Positions 31,988-45,530 of a stretch of 64,000 nucleotides of DNA are shown here, in pieces. Position numbers and translations under genes: made by a program. The notes beneath the pieces are model-generated. The model searched no databases, was not told where the DNA came from, and saw only the letters and a program-made list of their open reading frames with translations. How positions within the stretch are numbered: the stretch's first letter is position 1; every line of letters begins with the position of its first letter. The stretch covers positions 32,628,311 through 32,692,310 of the forward strand of contig CM046848.1 of assembly GCA_025618425.1 (NCBI GenBank), given 5' to 3'. The stretch comes from Heliocidaris tuberculata. Its lineage: Eukaryota; Echinodermata; Echinoidea; Camarodonta; Echinometridae.

Positions 31988-34900
31988 TCATCTCAATAGG
32001 TCCTTCGAGATGGAACTGAAGGGGTCATCCTCAGGTGACCAATCGTCGTTAAAGCCATCGACGTTCTCGTCATCATCATCATCGTCATCTTCGTCGTCGT
32101 CGAAGATATCATTGTCATCTTTCGAGTTGAAGTCGAAGTCTCTAGGAAAATCAAAAGAATCACGCCGGGAATACTCGTCTTCCTCATCATAAGCTAGCTG
32201 TCAACAGTTAATGAAATACAACAATATTATGTTCATCATGGATATGTACGTACCCAGTTTATTCCCCCGTCTCCATCTATGCCAAAAGAAAATAGAGAGA
32301 CACAGACAGAAATAGAGAAGCGGAGAGAGGGAAATAGAGATAGAGAAAGAGAGATGGAATGAGGGTAACATAGAGAGACGGAGAGAGAGAGACAGAGAGA
32401 GACAGAGAGACAGACAGGGGGAGAGAGAGAGAGCGCATGTGGATAGTGGTTAAAGTGCGTAAAAAGAATCTTCAATAGAATATTACATGGACATAACTAA
32501 AATTATGTAGGCCTATGCGACATAGGATACCAAAACTACACAAAGTGGCATAACGTGTGTCCAACCATTGTGGCGTCCCTAATTGTGACATGGGGTGGGG
32601 GGGGGGGGGGGTGGTGGCAGAGAAAGAACAAGACCTTGAAGTGGGAGAGGGTACTGAGAAGAGGCCGTATCATCTTCCTTTTCTCGTTCCTATGCTCCTC
32701 CCCCCTCTCTCTCTTTCTCTCTCTTTCCCTTTTTCATTTTTATTTTGTTCTCGATTTGTTTGGAGCACATGCCTCTTGCCCCTGCCCCGTAGCCACGTCA
32801 CTGAATTCAGAAATCTCGTCTTTGTCTTATATACACTACAGACAAGAGGACAGATAAAAAGTATGTTGATTTGGATTTTGTTCCAAACCTTACATTGTAC
32901 AAAAAAGAATTTACTATACTTGATATTTTGAGGATAGCCTCTCTGTTTTTGTAATTTTGAAAAACCCTAATGAGCTGTTGACGTTGAAGGTATGGACATT
33001 CTTCATTCTTAGCAAAGTAAACTCAAGTTTACGGTTTGGTCTGCAATTTAGGAATTAACCCTTTCCAGACAATTGACCACATTTTGTGGTTTGGCTCAAT
33101 AATTTTTTATTCAGAGCTCTGAAAAATATACCAGATGCAGGAGTAGAAAAAGCAAAAATTTCTACACACATTGTGTTCATTTATGTTGCATGACCATATT
33201 GTGTTTGATGCCAGGAATTTTAAAAAGGAGAATAAACTTCAAAATCCTTAAATTGGCAACACATTGAGAGGTTCAAAATCACTGTTTTTTATCAAAATTG
33301 GCAATTTTTTCAACTTTTCGACTAAGTTTCTAATGATGTATATTTTTTTCAAAGACATTGCATTTTGTTAGAACCATGTAGCACTAACAGAAAAAATATT
33401 ATTGTTGCCAATTTGAAGAACAAAATGTGATCAATTTAGCCTTTAAATAATTCCTGTCATGAAAGGGTTAATGAATTTTGTTCCACTAATACTTACCATT
33501 TCCTCATCCTTTGTGATATCGATATCGATATCGAGTTGACCCTCTCTCCTGATTTCGCGGCACAAATATTCAAGGTCGTCACTTTCAGTAAAGCACTTGG
33601 AGAACCTACAAAAGGAAAAATAACAACAACAAAAAAGCGAATTATTTAACTGACAGACACATCATACGAGGGCGCCAGAATATTTGAATGGATTCTAGGT
33701 AAAATTTTCACCTCCCAATAATATTGGATCACCTCAGTCTCTGAAAAATCCCTAGCAAGTCTATTTATTCAGACAAAGTTTTATGATAAGCGACAGTTTA
33801 CATATATTGGGTGATTTCAAGTTCGGTGTAGGTGTTGGTGTTGGTGTTGAGAGCGTGAATTGGGCTGCTGATTCTAGCCCCAATACCGAATTCGGGTTTA
33901 TAAAAATAATACCAATCACATTATTGATAGCTCAACACCTAGTGAAGTCAATCCCAGCACCAACTTCATTTCAGGTTCGGTGTTGTGGCTGGTGCTAGTT
34001 TTGCCCCAACACCAACACCAGCTTTCAACACCGAACTTGAATTCACCCACTGTCCCCCTAATCTTGAATAAAATCCCACTTTATCTTAGAAATTTGGTAT
34101 GGCAACCCCATTAAAAAAATCAGATTTGACGACGCCCTTGTCCCCACCCCTCCCCAAATAACAGAGAGTGGAATTACTTTAGTTTCTTAAGGGACTGATG
34201 TCGTCTGGCAGTTTTTAGGATGTTCTCAACCTGGGCATCGTCCATGAGGACATTGGTGACAGTGAGACTAGTGAGTACAGGCCACAATTTCGTCAATGAC
34301 CTGCAGATGGACGTTGATTCGTCCAAGCACGTGTCCTCCCTGGTAGAGCCCTCTAAATGGAGATCGTTGAGGTGAGGAAACTGCAGACATTCTATGACGT
34401 CCTTGGTGAGTTCGTACCTAGAGGAATGCATGTGGATTTGGAGAAGTTAAGACCAGACTGGTCTATAAATAATCCATTTTAGCCGTTGCTGTCATGGTTA
34501 TAACTGTCTTCATTGTTGCGCCTATATATTATTTGGTAGAATAAGATATTTCTAAAGGAATTATTGTTCTCCTAGCAGTAATAAAGTGACACCAGTCAAA
34601 TAAAAAAACAAACAAGAAAAAAGAATCTACCCCAGATTGACTCTTCATCCTTTGTTCTGTACGACTTTTAAAAATACATTTACAGATCGAGCATACGATA
34701 TCAAACAATGTGATTGGAACACAGGTAGAAGGATGATTGGTATGATGTCTGTAGACCAAGACCTCGTGATGCAAGCAAAGTTTTGTCGTCGATATCGAGC
34801 TTGGTCACATGACTAGGTACCTGTGGTACCTAGCCAAAGATAATTAGATAGGAGATAATTGCCCTCATGAAATTGCGATGATTGGCTTTCCACATTCAAG

Positions 34901-35738
34901 GTACTATCAAACATTTTGAAATAGTCGTGAAAGTACATGAACTTGCATTGTAGTATTCAGTAGTAATGTTAAGAATCATTTTCATATCGCGGTATGAACA
35001 ACTCTAAAACTATACATGGTATAACAACAAGAAGATTTATTTCAAATGAATTTCCTATCACCATTGGGACTGTTTTGTTGTTTTGTTTTGTTTTGTTTTG
35101 TTTTTTTGGGGGATATTTTTTTTGTAACAGTTTCCAAAAATAACTGAGTTAAAAGTACCTTAAATATCTCTCTATAATGTCGCTTACAAAGCCTATAATG
35201 CACAAATCCAAACACGATTGATTATTATTCATTCAGAACTTACCAACAGTTATCATCAATTTGCCTGCGTAAGAAAATGTATTTTATTTTTAGTAAATAA
35301 TAGCATAATGTTGAACATATGTTGTACATCAATGCAAATAAAAATCTTCGTAAGGTACGTCTGGATGTACAACATATAAAAGCACTGTTTCCCTCTACAT
35401 AAAAAAAGTTAAGGAAGCATTAAATAAAAAGGAAGAAACTTTTACGTCTCCTATTCGTCCACAAATATATTACCATGGTAACGGGTTCTCCCTCTTCATC
35501 ACGTGATAGAACCATGAGCCTATCCAGGGTGAGTGATCTGAGAGAGGGCGCCCCAACCATTGCTCGAAACGTAGCTTTGTTGAAGGCTTGCCGAGTCAAC
35601 GTCAACTTCTCGATCTGTGTGAAAATGAAAGAAATCATAGATAGAAGAATAAAATATTCAAGTGACAGATGTTTTAACCCTAACCCTATAAACCTATGGC
35701 ACGAGTCCCAATTTAGATGGCAAACAGGGGAAAGAAAC

Positions 35739-35775
<37 letters not shown>

Positions 35776-35971
35776 AGCTAGATGAGAAAGGCAACGTGAA
35801 GATAAGATGATACTACCCCCCCCCCCCCTTACATCCTCGCCTTACTCGATTGCTTTGTAGTATCTGATCATTGACCAAGTAAGACCGGTGCCCCACATCA
35901 GTGCCCCCCCCCCCCACACCGGATGGCTGGACCCATGTTCTGCCACTGTTTTTTTTTTTTTTGGGGGGGGG

Positions 35972-36006
<35 letters not shown>

Positions 36007-39000
36007 GTGAATGAAAGTAGTATTCACTAATATGCTGTACTCACATTCCGTTTGAGTAATATTACCGACTTGTAATAAAAGCATGATTTAAAAAAAAAAA
36101 CAAACAAACAAAAAGAAAGAAAGAAAGAAAGAACTCCCCCCCCCCCCCTCCGCAACTAGTCTTTGATAAGCTTAATGCAATAAATCAAAGGTTATTGATA
36201 TAGATATTACACAAAACTAACGACCATAAACTATGAATAGGCATGACATATTGTACCTTGCATTTGCTGGAAGGATCTGTAAAGGGTCCATAGAAAGAAG
36301 GGTACACATAAACACCGTCCAGTTCCAGTTCACGCAATTCAGGCATGTTACAGAGTCCCACGGAATATCTCAGTGAGTCATCTTTGCTGAGTTTGCTGTC
36401 CCTATGGGTGATTTTTTGAATCTGAAAAAAGACCGAATCATTCCCACAATAATTTCATTTAAAAATAAAGTTCTAATTCCGTTCCTAATTGTGTAATTGT
36501 GAATATTCCATTTTTGTGGATAAATATAGTAAAGCATTGTTTTAATGTAATCAAAACCATAACCTCTTCTGCTGTGAGTTGGTCTATTATGTGTTCAGCT
36601 CTGTGGCCCGCGTTTACAATGACATATTTCGATCATGAGTCTCGTCTTCTGATGGTTACGTTGAAGGTCGGTCCCATACCTAAATAATCGCAGGGGCGGA
36701 TCCAGGGTTTTGTAAAAGAGGGCGGAGGCACACAAATGTCCGAAAACATTTCTGACATTCCCCCCCAAAAAAAATAAATAACAAAAAATTAATAATAAAA
36801 AAAGATTATCAGATTTTGTGGTCCAGTTGTCCTCCAGAAATAGGCCCCTCTGGACAGCCTGAAAGGGGGGCGTCGATTCGGCCCCCCTCTGACTTTAAAA
36901 GGGGGGCCGCGGCTGATTCGGCCCCCCTGGATCCGCCCCTGAAGTGGATCTGTGAAAACCAATCAAGCGCGCGCACACACACCCACACACCCACACACCC
37001 TACTCACACCTCACACAAAAGCCCACGCCCTACACCCCTCTCTCCATACACATACGCACTATATACCTTCGAAGATTCTGCCGTGTCGGCCATGACCACG
37101 AAGAAGTCTTCATGGAAGTTTGCTTCGCTGAGACTGAGCTCGTGAACATTCTGTGCCGAGAAGGTTGCTTTAGCTGCTTGGTGAGATAGGGTCTTACCCA
37201 AGGATGTTTTCATGTAGGTCAACTTTCCCTTTGAAGAAATATAAATGGACGAGAGCCATTAGACAGTGTTTTGATGAGTAATGACTATTTCGTCCTATAA
37301 CTGAATTTCATTTTTACAAACAAAAGATGGAATATCTATACCTAACTGCTATTCAAACGATAGCTTTGTGCTTAACGTTAATATTCATCAGCGAATATAC
37401 TTCATACTCAATATCCAAACATTCTCTAAAAGCGCGCCTATACATACACCCACACCCACACCCACCCCCATCCACCCACCCAAAAATTCAACCACCCAAC
37501 CACCCACACAAACACCTACTCTTTCAAAGGATTGTCAAATCTAGATGCTATTTATGAATTTATTTCAAAACAGGGTCTTGGTTAATTGGTCATGTTCAGG
37601 TTTCTAAAATATTGTGCGTTTTAATGAATATTTCACTTCAGGAATTCTGAGGAAGGCTACGGTTACAACTGACAACTAATTTTGTATTTTTTCTTTTACT
37701 ACATACCAGATCATCGAATGTGTCCATAGCGTAGAGATAAGATGTGACAGTGTGCGCCTGCATGTAGTCAGTCAATTGTACTGCTGGATCATTTGCCAGA
37801 AGGTTTCTTGTGATTTTTTTGCTCATGCTCTTGTCCTGGCACTCAAAGGCAATGTCAACGATGAAATCTTCATGGACCCTGCTCCTTCTCAGTAACTCCA
37901 TCGTAGTCCTTCCAATGCCCGAGCCCCGTGCTGCAGTGAAGTAAAAGACGTACTTGAACTCCATGTAATCCTTTAGCATATCCTTCTTCAGCTTTTTCTT
38001 GAATTGGTCAGGATCCTTCTGATGACAGGAGAACAGGTGGATGCTTGCCATGAACTCTTGCAGGAGCTTGTGGGGGAAGAAAACTTCTTCAACGAACCGT
38101 TTGCCAGTCTTCCTTCTCATGGCTCGTGGTGCTAACCTCTTGCTCTTGGTACTGAGTATTCCTACTTCGTACGCCAAAGCCAGATCATCGCTTTTGAAGC
38201 TATCTTTATCAAAGACTAAGTTCTTGTCCATGAGTCCCTTGAAAGCTATTTGTCCGAGTACTTCGAAACAAGCGTCGACTTCTTTGAAGTCGAGCTCTTC
38301 GCCATCACCAATAGACTTTGACAAGTGGTGTTCTTTCAACTGATACACCATCTCATCAAATATCTGAAAGAAGTTCTGGAACTTCTTTATTACTTCACGT
38401 CGCTTTTCGTCATTCCACAACTGACAAAGCAGCGTAAGGTATATCGGATATGGCGCTATGGTCTCAGAAACAACGCTGCCCTTTTCTTGTATGAAGTTCA
38501 GCAGACTCTCGCCGGCTTTTGGATCCGGGAGAAAGAACTTCTGAACGTACTGCCTGACTTGGACCTTGTTGAATCCTTCAATGTCTACACGTGTGTAGAT
38601 CTTGCTCAACCTGTCATTGGTGCTTACCTCCTCGACCTTAGACGGACGAGTTGTGACAATAACCTGGCAAGATTTGAGCTTGGTTGCCTCTAGGATCTCA
38701 CGGATGGTTTTGGCTTTGCCATCAAACTCATCCAACCCGTCAAGGAGGAGGAGGACCTTCTCAGGATTGGTTCTGGCGTACTCATCAATCTGCCTCTCTT
38801 TCACATCGTTGCTGTCAGACAGCCGTTCCTTCACGATTTCCCCCAATGACTTATCATCCTTCACTTCTGAGAGGAGAATGAAGAACAGTAGCTTTATGTT
38901 CTTGAAGTGTTTTCCAGTTGCCCAGTCGTGAGCCATCTTTGCACAGAATGTGGTCTTTCCAACTCCTGCTTCCCCAATGAACATCACTCGCTTCGCGGGA

Positions 39001-41866
39001 AGGCTCATGATGTTCTCATACGCTAGTGGCGTCTTCTTTTTTGCAGTCGTCTGGTTTTCTTTCACCTCCAGCTTTAAATTGATGTAGATCTTGTCGAGTT
39101 CAACGTAGTTGTCTGGATCAAGTGGTGAGGTCTTTATCTTACAAGCGTCATCAAGGTAGTACTGAATCAGGTCCCCTCGACATTGTTCAATCTCCCTCGA
39201 TGTCATCGCGGATGGTCGCACGGAATCTAGTACAAGAAAAGTCAACACACTGAACTATTTTCCATTGTGTGTTTGTATTCACAAAAGAAAAAAAGCAAGA
39301 TAGGGTACATGTTTTTTTTTTTTTAATTCATAAAGACAAACATACATGTGTATATGTAGAAAAGTAAATCAGAATTGTACTGTTTCTACGTCTCCATACT
39401 TTACCATAAATATAATTATATCATAATCTATTATGATTTAACTATAATTTTTAATAGTTCTAAACCGTTTTACATTCAGTGTTGGATCCCCTTAGCTGCA
39501 GTGTAGAGAAGTTATATTCAAGTATGTTATGCATGTTATGCATGATTGCCCAGTCAAGTTTTTACTTATTGCATTTATAATTTACCTTTTGCTAGGGACC
39601 AACTCTTCTACAAGCTCTGCTTCTTTGCTGGTCTCTGTTTTCATTATCAGTTTCATATAACTACTCTAATGTAGTCTTCACTTCATTTTTTTTTTCTATG
39701 CAACTCAAACGATAATGCTCTTTATTTTGTTTGTTATAATAAAAAAAATTCTGCACTTAGTTTCGTTGTCAGTTGTTTTTAAATTGTTAATTGCACAATA
39801 GTTATTGTTATATACTTTGAAAAATGAAAATGAAATGATATGAAATCTAAAACTGAAAGTGAGCTGAACTGAAGTAATGGAAACAAACCGCGCTTCTGTC
39901 ATATCCACCTGTTTTCCTACAGTGGTTGTAAACGCCTGAACCTGAATCGATTTGATGTAAGTGTACTGCATTCTCGAAGGAATTTAGTTTTTAAGCTTTA
40001 TAATCCAAAATAAAATTCTAATATGATTGAATTATCCGAGTCTATGATTTTGAAACTGAGGAAAGTGATCCCGGAGTAGTTGTTATAGGCCCTATACCTA
40101 TGAGCAAATGCATTTCAGCCACAGCAGTCAACTCCGCTTCAACAAGTGCTTTTCTCATCTTGGTGCGTTGAACTACTACCGGTGTCTTCATTCTCCAGGT
40201 GTCAAGCATACTTTGGGTACCTCTGCTCGTTACCTGTCCATCCATCCTATTCATCTGTTAAAGAGAAGTTTGAGTGACGGTAAAGGGGAAAGATAGTTCG
40301 TGAGCTTTCTTATTGCTTTTGTGTCAGAGTTGTAGAATATCATAGGACAAATTTCTCCTGAGCAGGATTGTTTTTTAAATGCCCTTTTATTTGAAATATG
40401 ACTAGAAATAGCTTAAAACTAATTTTGATGCCCCATATGTGTGTGTGTGGTCCCTTATACTCATTTCCGTGGAAAGTGCACTTTTGACTGTGTGTGATTT
40501 TCAGGAAAATTATGTCAACAGAGCTCTTCTTTAAAAAAAAAGCTTTTGAGCTCTGAAAAGATCATCCTGTTTTTAAATAAAACGTAATGAATAAATAAAA
40601 TGAATAAAATCCATTTTGATTACTCCAAAACGTCACAGTACCATACACTATTTTAAGTCGTACATAATCCAACTTCCTCCACTAACTCCTAGACTGTTTC
40701 TCTTCCAATGTATTTACAAGAGCAGTATTTAACATCACTGGCTGATCTTGGAGGAGGGGCACAACCGGCTCGTGCCCCCCTTTGAAATCCAAGTGGTAAA
40801 CCTTCAGTTAAGCACAAACCTCCGAAATGTTCCCCATTAAAAAAATTCCTCCCCAAGGGGCACCTGAAAAGTGTGATGACTTTTTGTTTGGCTTGTCACA
40901 GAATTTCAGATTTGAAAATCTGATGAATTTCATTTTTTGCCTTCAATTATTAAATTCCTTGTCAGAAAAATTTCTGAATCCCCCTTTTTAAAAATCCTGT
41001 ATCCGTCCCAGTGCAACAAGATTACCTTTAAGAACTGATCCACTTTGGCCCATTTGAAGCCTAGATCGATGCCGAGACGACGAATGTTCATCTCGTCTGA
41101 GATGGCTTCTGCTATGTTAAAGATTTCCCTATCGCTGAGACCAGGACTCGAATCTTCCGCTCCACTGTAAAGTATTGAAACAGAGAAATTTAATCTTGCT
41201 TTATAGATTAAAATGTTTTGATAATACACTTAATAAAAGAAAGATTTAATGCTAATAAAGTCACATGGGATGGCCTCCTAACGGGGTGTGTCAAAAACAT
41301 AATTATTCCTATGATAACATTATTGTTATGTTTGATATTTGTGTCATCATTGTAATCAATATTGTCATTGATATTATCTATATTATTAGACCTATTGATG
41401 TAGTTGTTATTATGATCATCATTATTACTGCTATAAGTATTATTGTTATTATTATTATCATTATTATCACCATCGTTATTATTATCATAATCATCATCAT
41501 CATCATCATCATTATCATCATCATCATTAATCAGTCGGTGTCACCTGTGTCAGGGAAGAGAAAAGCGGAATTAATCTCCATCGATATCCCGGATCGATAT
41601 GCTTTAACATACAAAATTGTCTGTTGACTGTGTAAAGGTATACAAATGTATTGCGTGCCGTGCCAGATGCATACATCACTGAATCGTGTCAAATTTTCGG
41701 TAGGTTTTATATGATGAAGGGCAGTCAAGCAGATCTCGATCTGCATTTCTGGAATTCATCATAACTTAGCTACTTTCCCATAATTCTTCTTAAATATAAA
41801 ATTGCGAATATCCAATCCAAGATATTATACTCACGCATCTTGGTCATCAGGATAACGGTTCGCCAT
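31988..41866 (-). CDS. Death-NACHT-LRR (NLR-type) receptor, multi-exon
   Basis: Putative cytosolic innate immune sensor of the STAND NTPase class. Exons (minus): 41866-41835, 41164-41026, 40254-40098, 39226-37707, 37228-37067, 36421-36257, 35614-35474, one uncertain near 34812-34763, 34417-34178, 33605-33497, 32197-31988; about 974 aa. A Death domain fold spans residues 18-105 across exons 2-3 (LSDREIFNIAEAI ... GLGFKWAKVDQF-type core). The 1520-nt exon holds NACHT: Walker A GEAGVGKTT (194-202), Walker B LLLLDGLDEFDG (269-280). LRR-like exons follow (PELRELELDGVYV, PSLRSLTLDRLMV, PHLNDLHLEGS). The last exon encodes an acidic tail with a D/E run. Splice sites are canonical except the donor after LKKLK (GTAATT) and the uncertain exon. 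Sea urchins are known for large NLR families of this layout. Exon 8 phase is unresolved, so a small frameshift or a missed exon is possible. Confidence 0.88.
33059..33467. mobile_element. piggyBac-like MITE, copy 1 (NLR intron)
   Basis: CCCTTTCCAGACA at the left and the complementary TGTCATGAAAGGG at the right are bordered by TTAA on both sides (33055-33058 and 33468-33471). CCC-start termini plus a TTAA duplication are typical of piggyBac. A near-identical 408-bp copy in the same orientation is at 63055-63462, sharing GGTTTGGCTCAATAA and TTGGCAACACATTGAGAGGT. No transposase. Confidence 0.8.
33809..34048. mobile_element. Foldback MITE rich in GTTGGTGTTGG (NLR intron)
   Basis: GGGTGATTTCAAGTTCGGTG at the left pairs with CACCGAACTTGAATTCACCC at the right. 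Adjacent GTGTTGGTGTTG and CAACACCAACAC also pair, as does GCTGATTCTAGCCCC-type sequence in part. Noncoding. Confidence 0.7.
35735..36135. repeat. Cluster of simple repeats in an NLR intron
   Basis: (GA)n near 35740-35772, C runs near 35815-35828 and 35907-35915, a T run then G run near 35949-35974, (TG)n to about 36005, and A/C/GAAA-rich sequence to 36131. No exon was recognised here between 35614 and 36257. Confidence 0.85.
36691..36941. mobile_element. hAT-like MITE, CAGGGGCGGATCCAGG termini (NLR intron)
   Basis: CAGGGGCGGATCCAGG at the left is exactly mirrored by CCTGGATCCGCCCCTG at the right, 251 bp apart. These ends are the same family as the elements at 47989 and 52157. Flanking 8-mers (AATAATCG and AAGTGGAT) do not match, so the target duplication has decayed or been lost. 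Confidence 0.7.
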
Positions 41867-41999
41867 TTTATTCTCTTATACAGCAGTCGCTGGTTATACC
41901 GTCACTGTGCAAAACTATATAATTCCAACAATATATACCCAGATTTTGTCCATGTTCGAAATATAACTACGCAGCCTCAAGTATGTGATTCTGTGAAAT

Positions 42000-42620
42000 C
42001 GAATGATAAGACTGCATTAAAATTGATAAATGAAAGTTAGCTCCTGATAATGTCAAGTGAAGTACAATAATTATTTCTACCAAACGTTACACGCGATGAT
42101 CATGTATAATCCTGATAATGTATTTTGATCTTATCTATGGACTTTAAATTATAAACCATCATGAACTTTACTTATGAAAAAGCAAACAGAAATGATTATT
42201 TCGATGATTATTTTTGAGAAATAGAAACAGGCAAAGACGAGATACTAAGGAAATTAATCTAGGCCAACTGATAAGATGATGATGTTGTTGTTGGTTTAGT
42301 TTTTACGGCACTTCATTCAATTTTGAATATTTACGACATACATAGATCGGTGGTGTTGTTCAAAGGCGTTGATTTATATAAGATTTTCTTTCTGTCTATT
42401 GTCTATTGTCAATCCAGTCTCTATTCCTGATCATGTGATATAGGAATGATGAAATATTTATCTATGGACTTTGGAATATAAATCATAATGAACTTTATTC
42501 TTGAAAATGCAAACAAAATATCGATGATTAGACGGCTGTTTCTGGGAATAGCAAACAGCCAGGTGATACGAGGAAATTAACTTGGGTCTACTGATATCAT
42601 GTCATCTATACCTAGATCGG
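42000..42620. repeat. Imperfect direct duplication upstream of the NLR start
   Basis: 42115-42290 (TTATCTATGGACTTTAAATT ... GAACTTTACTTATGAAAAAG ... GGAAATTAATCTAGG) is repeated at 42455-42600 with substitutions (TTATCTATGGACTTTGGAAT ... GAACTTTATTCTTGAAAATG ... GGAAATTAACTTGGG), a period of about 345 bp. Position is 0.2-0.8 kb upstream of the first NLR coding exon, so it could overlap the promoter; that is inference. Confidence 0.6.
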
Positions 42621-43430
42621 TGTGTTTTTAAAAATTCTCTTTCTAACTACCACCAATTTAACTTCGTTCTTCCTATCTTCAGTCACAAGTCTTAAAGCAA
42701 TTGGTATTTTTCATTAATCATCATTAAGCAAAAGATGTATTTTTGTTGTTTGTTGTTTTAAGGAAGGTTCACTTGAGTAATTATATGTGATAACATTATT
42801 ATATTGTTGAGACACATAATGATGAAGAAGAAAAAAAAATTATCAAAGGAAGCCATAATTCTAAATTATTTTAAATCTCATTCTTTATGAGCTCGTCATG
42901 TTTGTTAAACAAATATTCTAATTGCCTAATACTTCTGAAGGACTATTTCAATTTCGAATCACTGTCAAAGAAATAAATCATATACAATCATATTATAGAG
43001 AGGCAATCTGAATGGCAGGGGGGGGGGGTATATGAAAAACGGAGAATGACTGGATAAAGCCAGAGATTTGGTTAAGTTAAGACCAGTTCATTTCATTTGT
43101 CTTTATTAGCATTAAAGATGATATTACAATAGTTAAATGACTATAGGTGTTCTGTTTACCCCAAAAAATGATATTAAAAAAATAAGTAAATTATAAAAAA
43201 CAGTAACATAGACATTGTATGAAGCAAATCAGCGAAATTACGAAGTAACTGCATTAATCAATCGTAAAGCATTGTCTTGAAAGTTATGCACTAAATCAAA
43301 GAACATTTGATTTATTCAAAAATATAGACATACTAATAATAAATAAGACATATATGTATTTGTATGTATTTATTCACTGAAATTCACTGACATATCCATC
43401 AATATTTTGTTGGAATATAACATCAATAAT
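42620..43430. other. Gene-free AT-rich interval
   Basis: No coding exon or clear element seen. A G10 run lies at about 43019-43029. Confidence 0.4.
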
Positions 43431-43431
43431 C

Positions 43432-43710
<279 letters not shown>

Positions 43711-44559
43711 AGTAACATATGACAAAAACAAAAACAAAATACTCATAATTGATCATCTATACATGCTCTTTCATGAAATATAAATTATCAGATTATGAAC
43801 AAGTAGTGTAAGGTGGTGAGGAAAGGAGCCATTAAAAGAATTATATACATAATATTTATACACTATATATAGATATGCCTAATAATAAAAAATTAAAGGT
43901 TACCACGTTGATATTTTTTTATTATACCAGGAGCAGCTTTGGGAGGTCGCTGAAGCTGAACAGCCCCCCTGTCAGTCTGCCTGTCTGTCTCTTTCTCTCT
44001 CTCTCTGTCTCTCTCTTCCTCTCTCTCAGTTCATAAAAAGTGGAAGAGAAATAGTGAGAGATGGAGGGGGGTGGAGAGGGGGCAAGTTGTGCAATGAGAG
44101 TGAGGATGTGAAAGGAGGGTGTTTTTCTTGTTTAAAAAAAAAATGACTCAATTTTGATTTGATGTAACTATTGAGGGAATCGTCCCCAACAAGCCTTTGG
44201 CTTTTGTGATCCCCCAATTATTTATGAACTTATATTTTTTGTGAACATGTATTGTATGTATTTTAATATTTGATTTGATTTCATTTGATTTATTTTTCCG
44301 TTTCAAAATAAGCAGACATGATCCATATCGATTCAATGATTAAACATGAAACAATGTAATAACTTTGTATATAAACGGATCATTATTGACATAACATATA
44401 CATGTGCAATGAAACGGAAGGGGCATGCTAAGCAAAGCTTGTATATGATGCTTTTATAAAGAGAGTGGAAATAACTAAATGAAAAGAAATAAATGAGGGT
44501 GGGGTAAATGTGGGTAATATACCTGTCTACAATATACCTGCAGATCTGTGTATGGATTT

Positions 44560-45530
44560 GTACATAATCATGTATGTATAGAAATTTATGTGCATGTTGA
44601 CAGTGATCAAGACCCCGTTATTTGTTTGAGGTCAATTTTCTTATTATGTCCCAGGGTATACCAGCATCTTACAAGCATCCGCGATAAAAATTTATAGATG
44701 AGATCAAATAAGAACTTGACAACTCACAGATCAGTATATCCGTGTGTTCTACACTAACCCAATTCCAAACATCAACCTGTGGCAGATCCAGCATTTTGTG
44801 AAGGAGGGGGGAGGGGGGGGGGGGGGGGGGTAATCTGAAAATTTTCTGACAAGCAAGCAAGCAAAACAGAAAAAGGGAAAAAAAAGGTCATCAGCGTTTC
44901 TATGGAGTGACATCAACCCTGGACCAAATACTTTACCTAACCCTAACCATGCAAGCAAGCAAAACAGAAAAAGGGGGAGGAGGGCCCGCCCCCCCCCCCC
45001 TGGATCGGCCCCTGACATCAACCCTGGACCAAATACTTTACCTAACCCTAACCATAAACCTAACCCTAAACCCAAATGAAACCCTTTCCGTAGCCCTATA
45101 TCTTTAACAAAATAGAGGCTGGAGCAATTGTGGCCGGAGCATTATGTCGGAGCAACATTTAGTCCGGGATTCTATTCAAACATCACATTTTCATAATGAT
45201 AATATCAGCTATTTTAAGGTGTATGGTAGTTTGGTAGTAAGCAAAGAAAATGGCGTGACATTTCACACCGTTGGGACAGTGAAATGAGACATTTTCACTC
45301 ACCACACCTTGTTACATGTCTTGTCGCTTTTCTTCTCACAACATAAAAACAAACATTCAAGTCAAGTTTAATTGTCATCATGGACTAAATCTAGGTGTGA
45401 ACACGTCTCCGAGTTCTTATTGCCTTTCGCTTATAACGTTCTATCGCGGATGCTGGCAAGATGCTGGTATACCATGGAAATACATTATACTTGACCTCAA
45501 ACAGCTATCTGGGTCTTCACTACTAAATAC
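44560..45530. repeat. Imperfect inverted repeat, arms about 130 bp
   Basis: The complement of 44625-44695 (TATCGCGGATGCTTGTAAGA then TGCTGGTATACC) matches 45452-45515 (TATCGCGGATGCTGGCAAGA then TGCTGGTATACC). Similarity continues outward (ACCTCAAACA...GGGTCTT) and inward (GAACAC...AGTTCTTAT). The loop of about 0.7 kb contains a truncated hAT-like segment (44765-45016) and a tandem duplication of about 100 bp (GACATCAACCCTGGACCAAA at 44910 and 45015). It lies between the NLR and PDZ genes. Confidence 0.65.

Noticed and set aside
38041..38931. Several plus-strand ORFs of 65-122 codons
   Set aside because: Antisense shadows of the NACHT exon of the minus-strand NLR.
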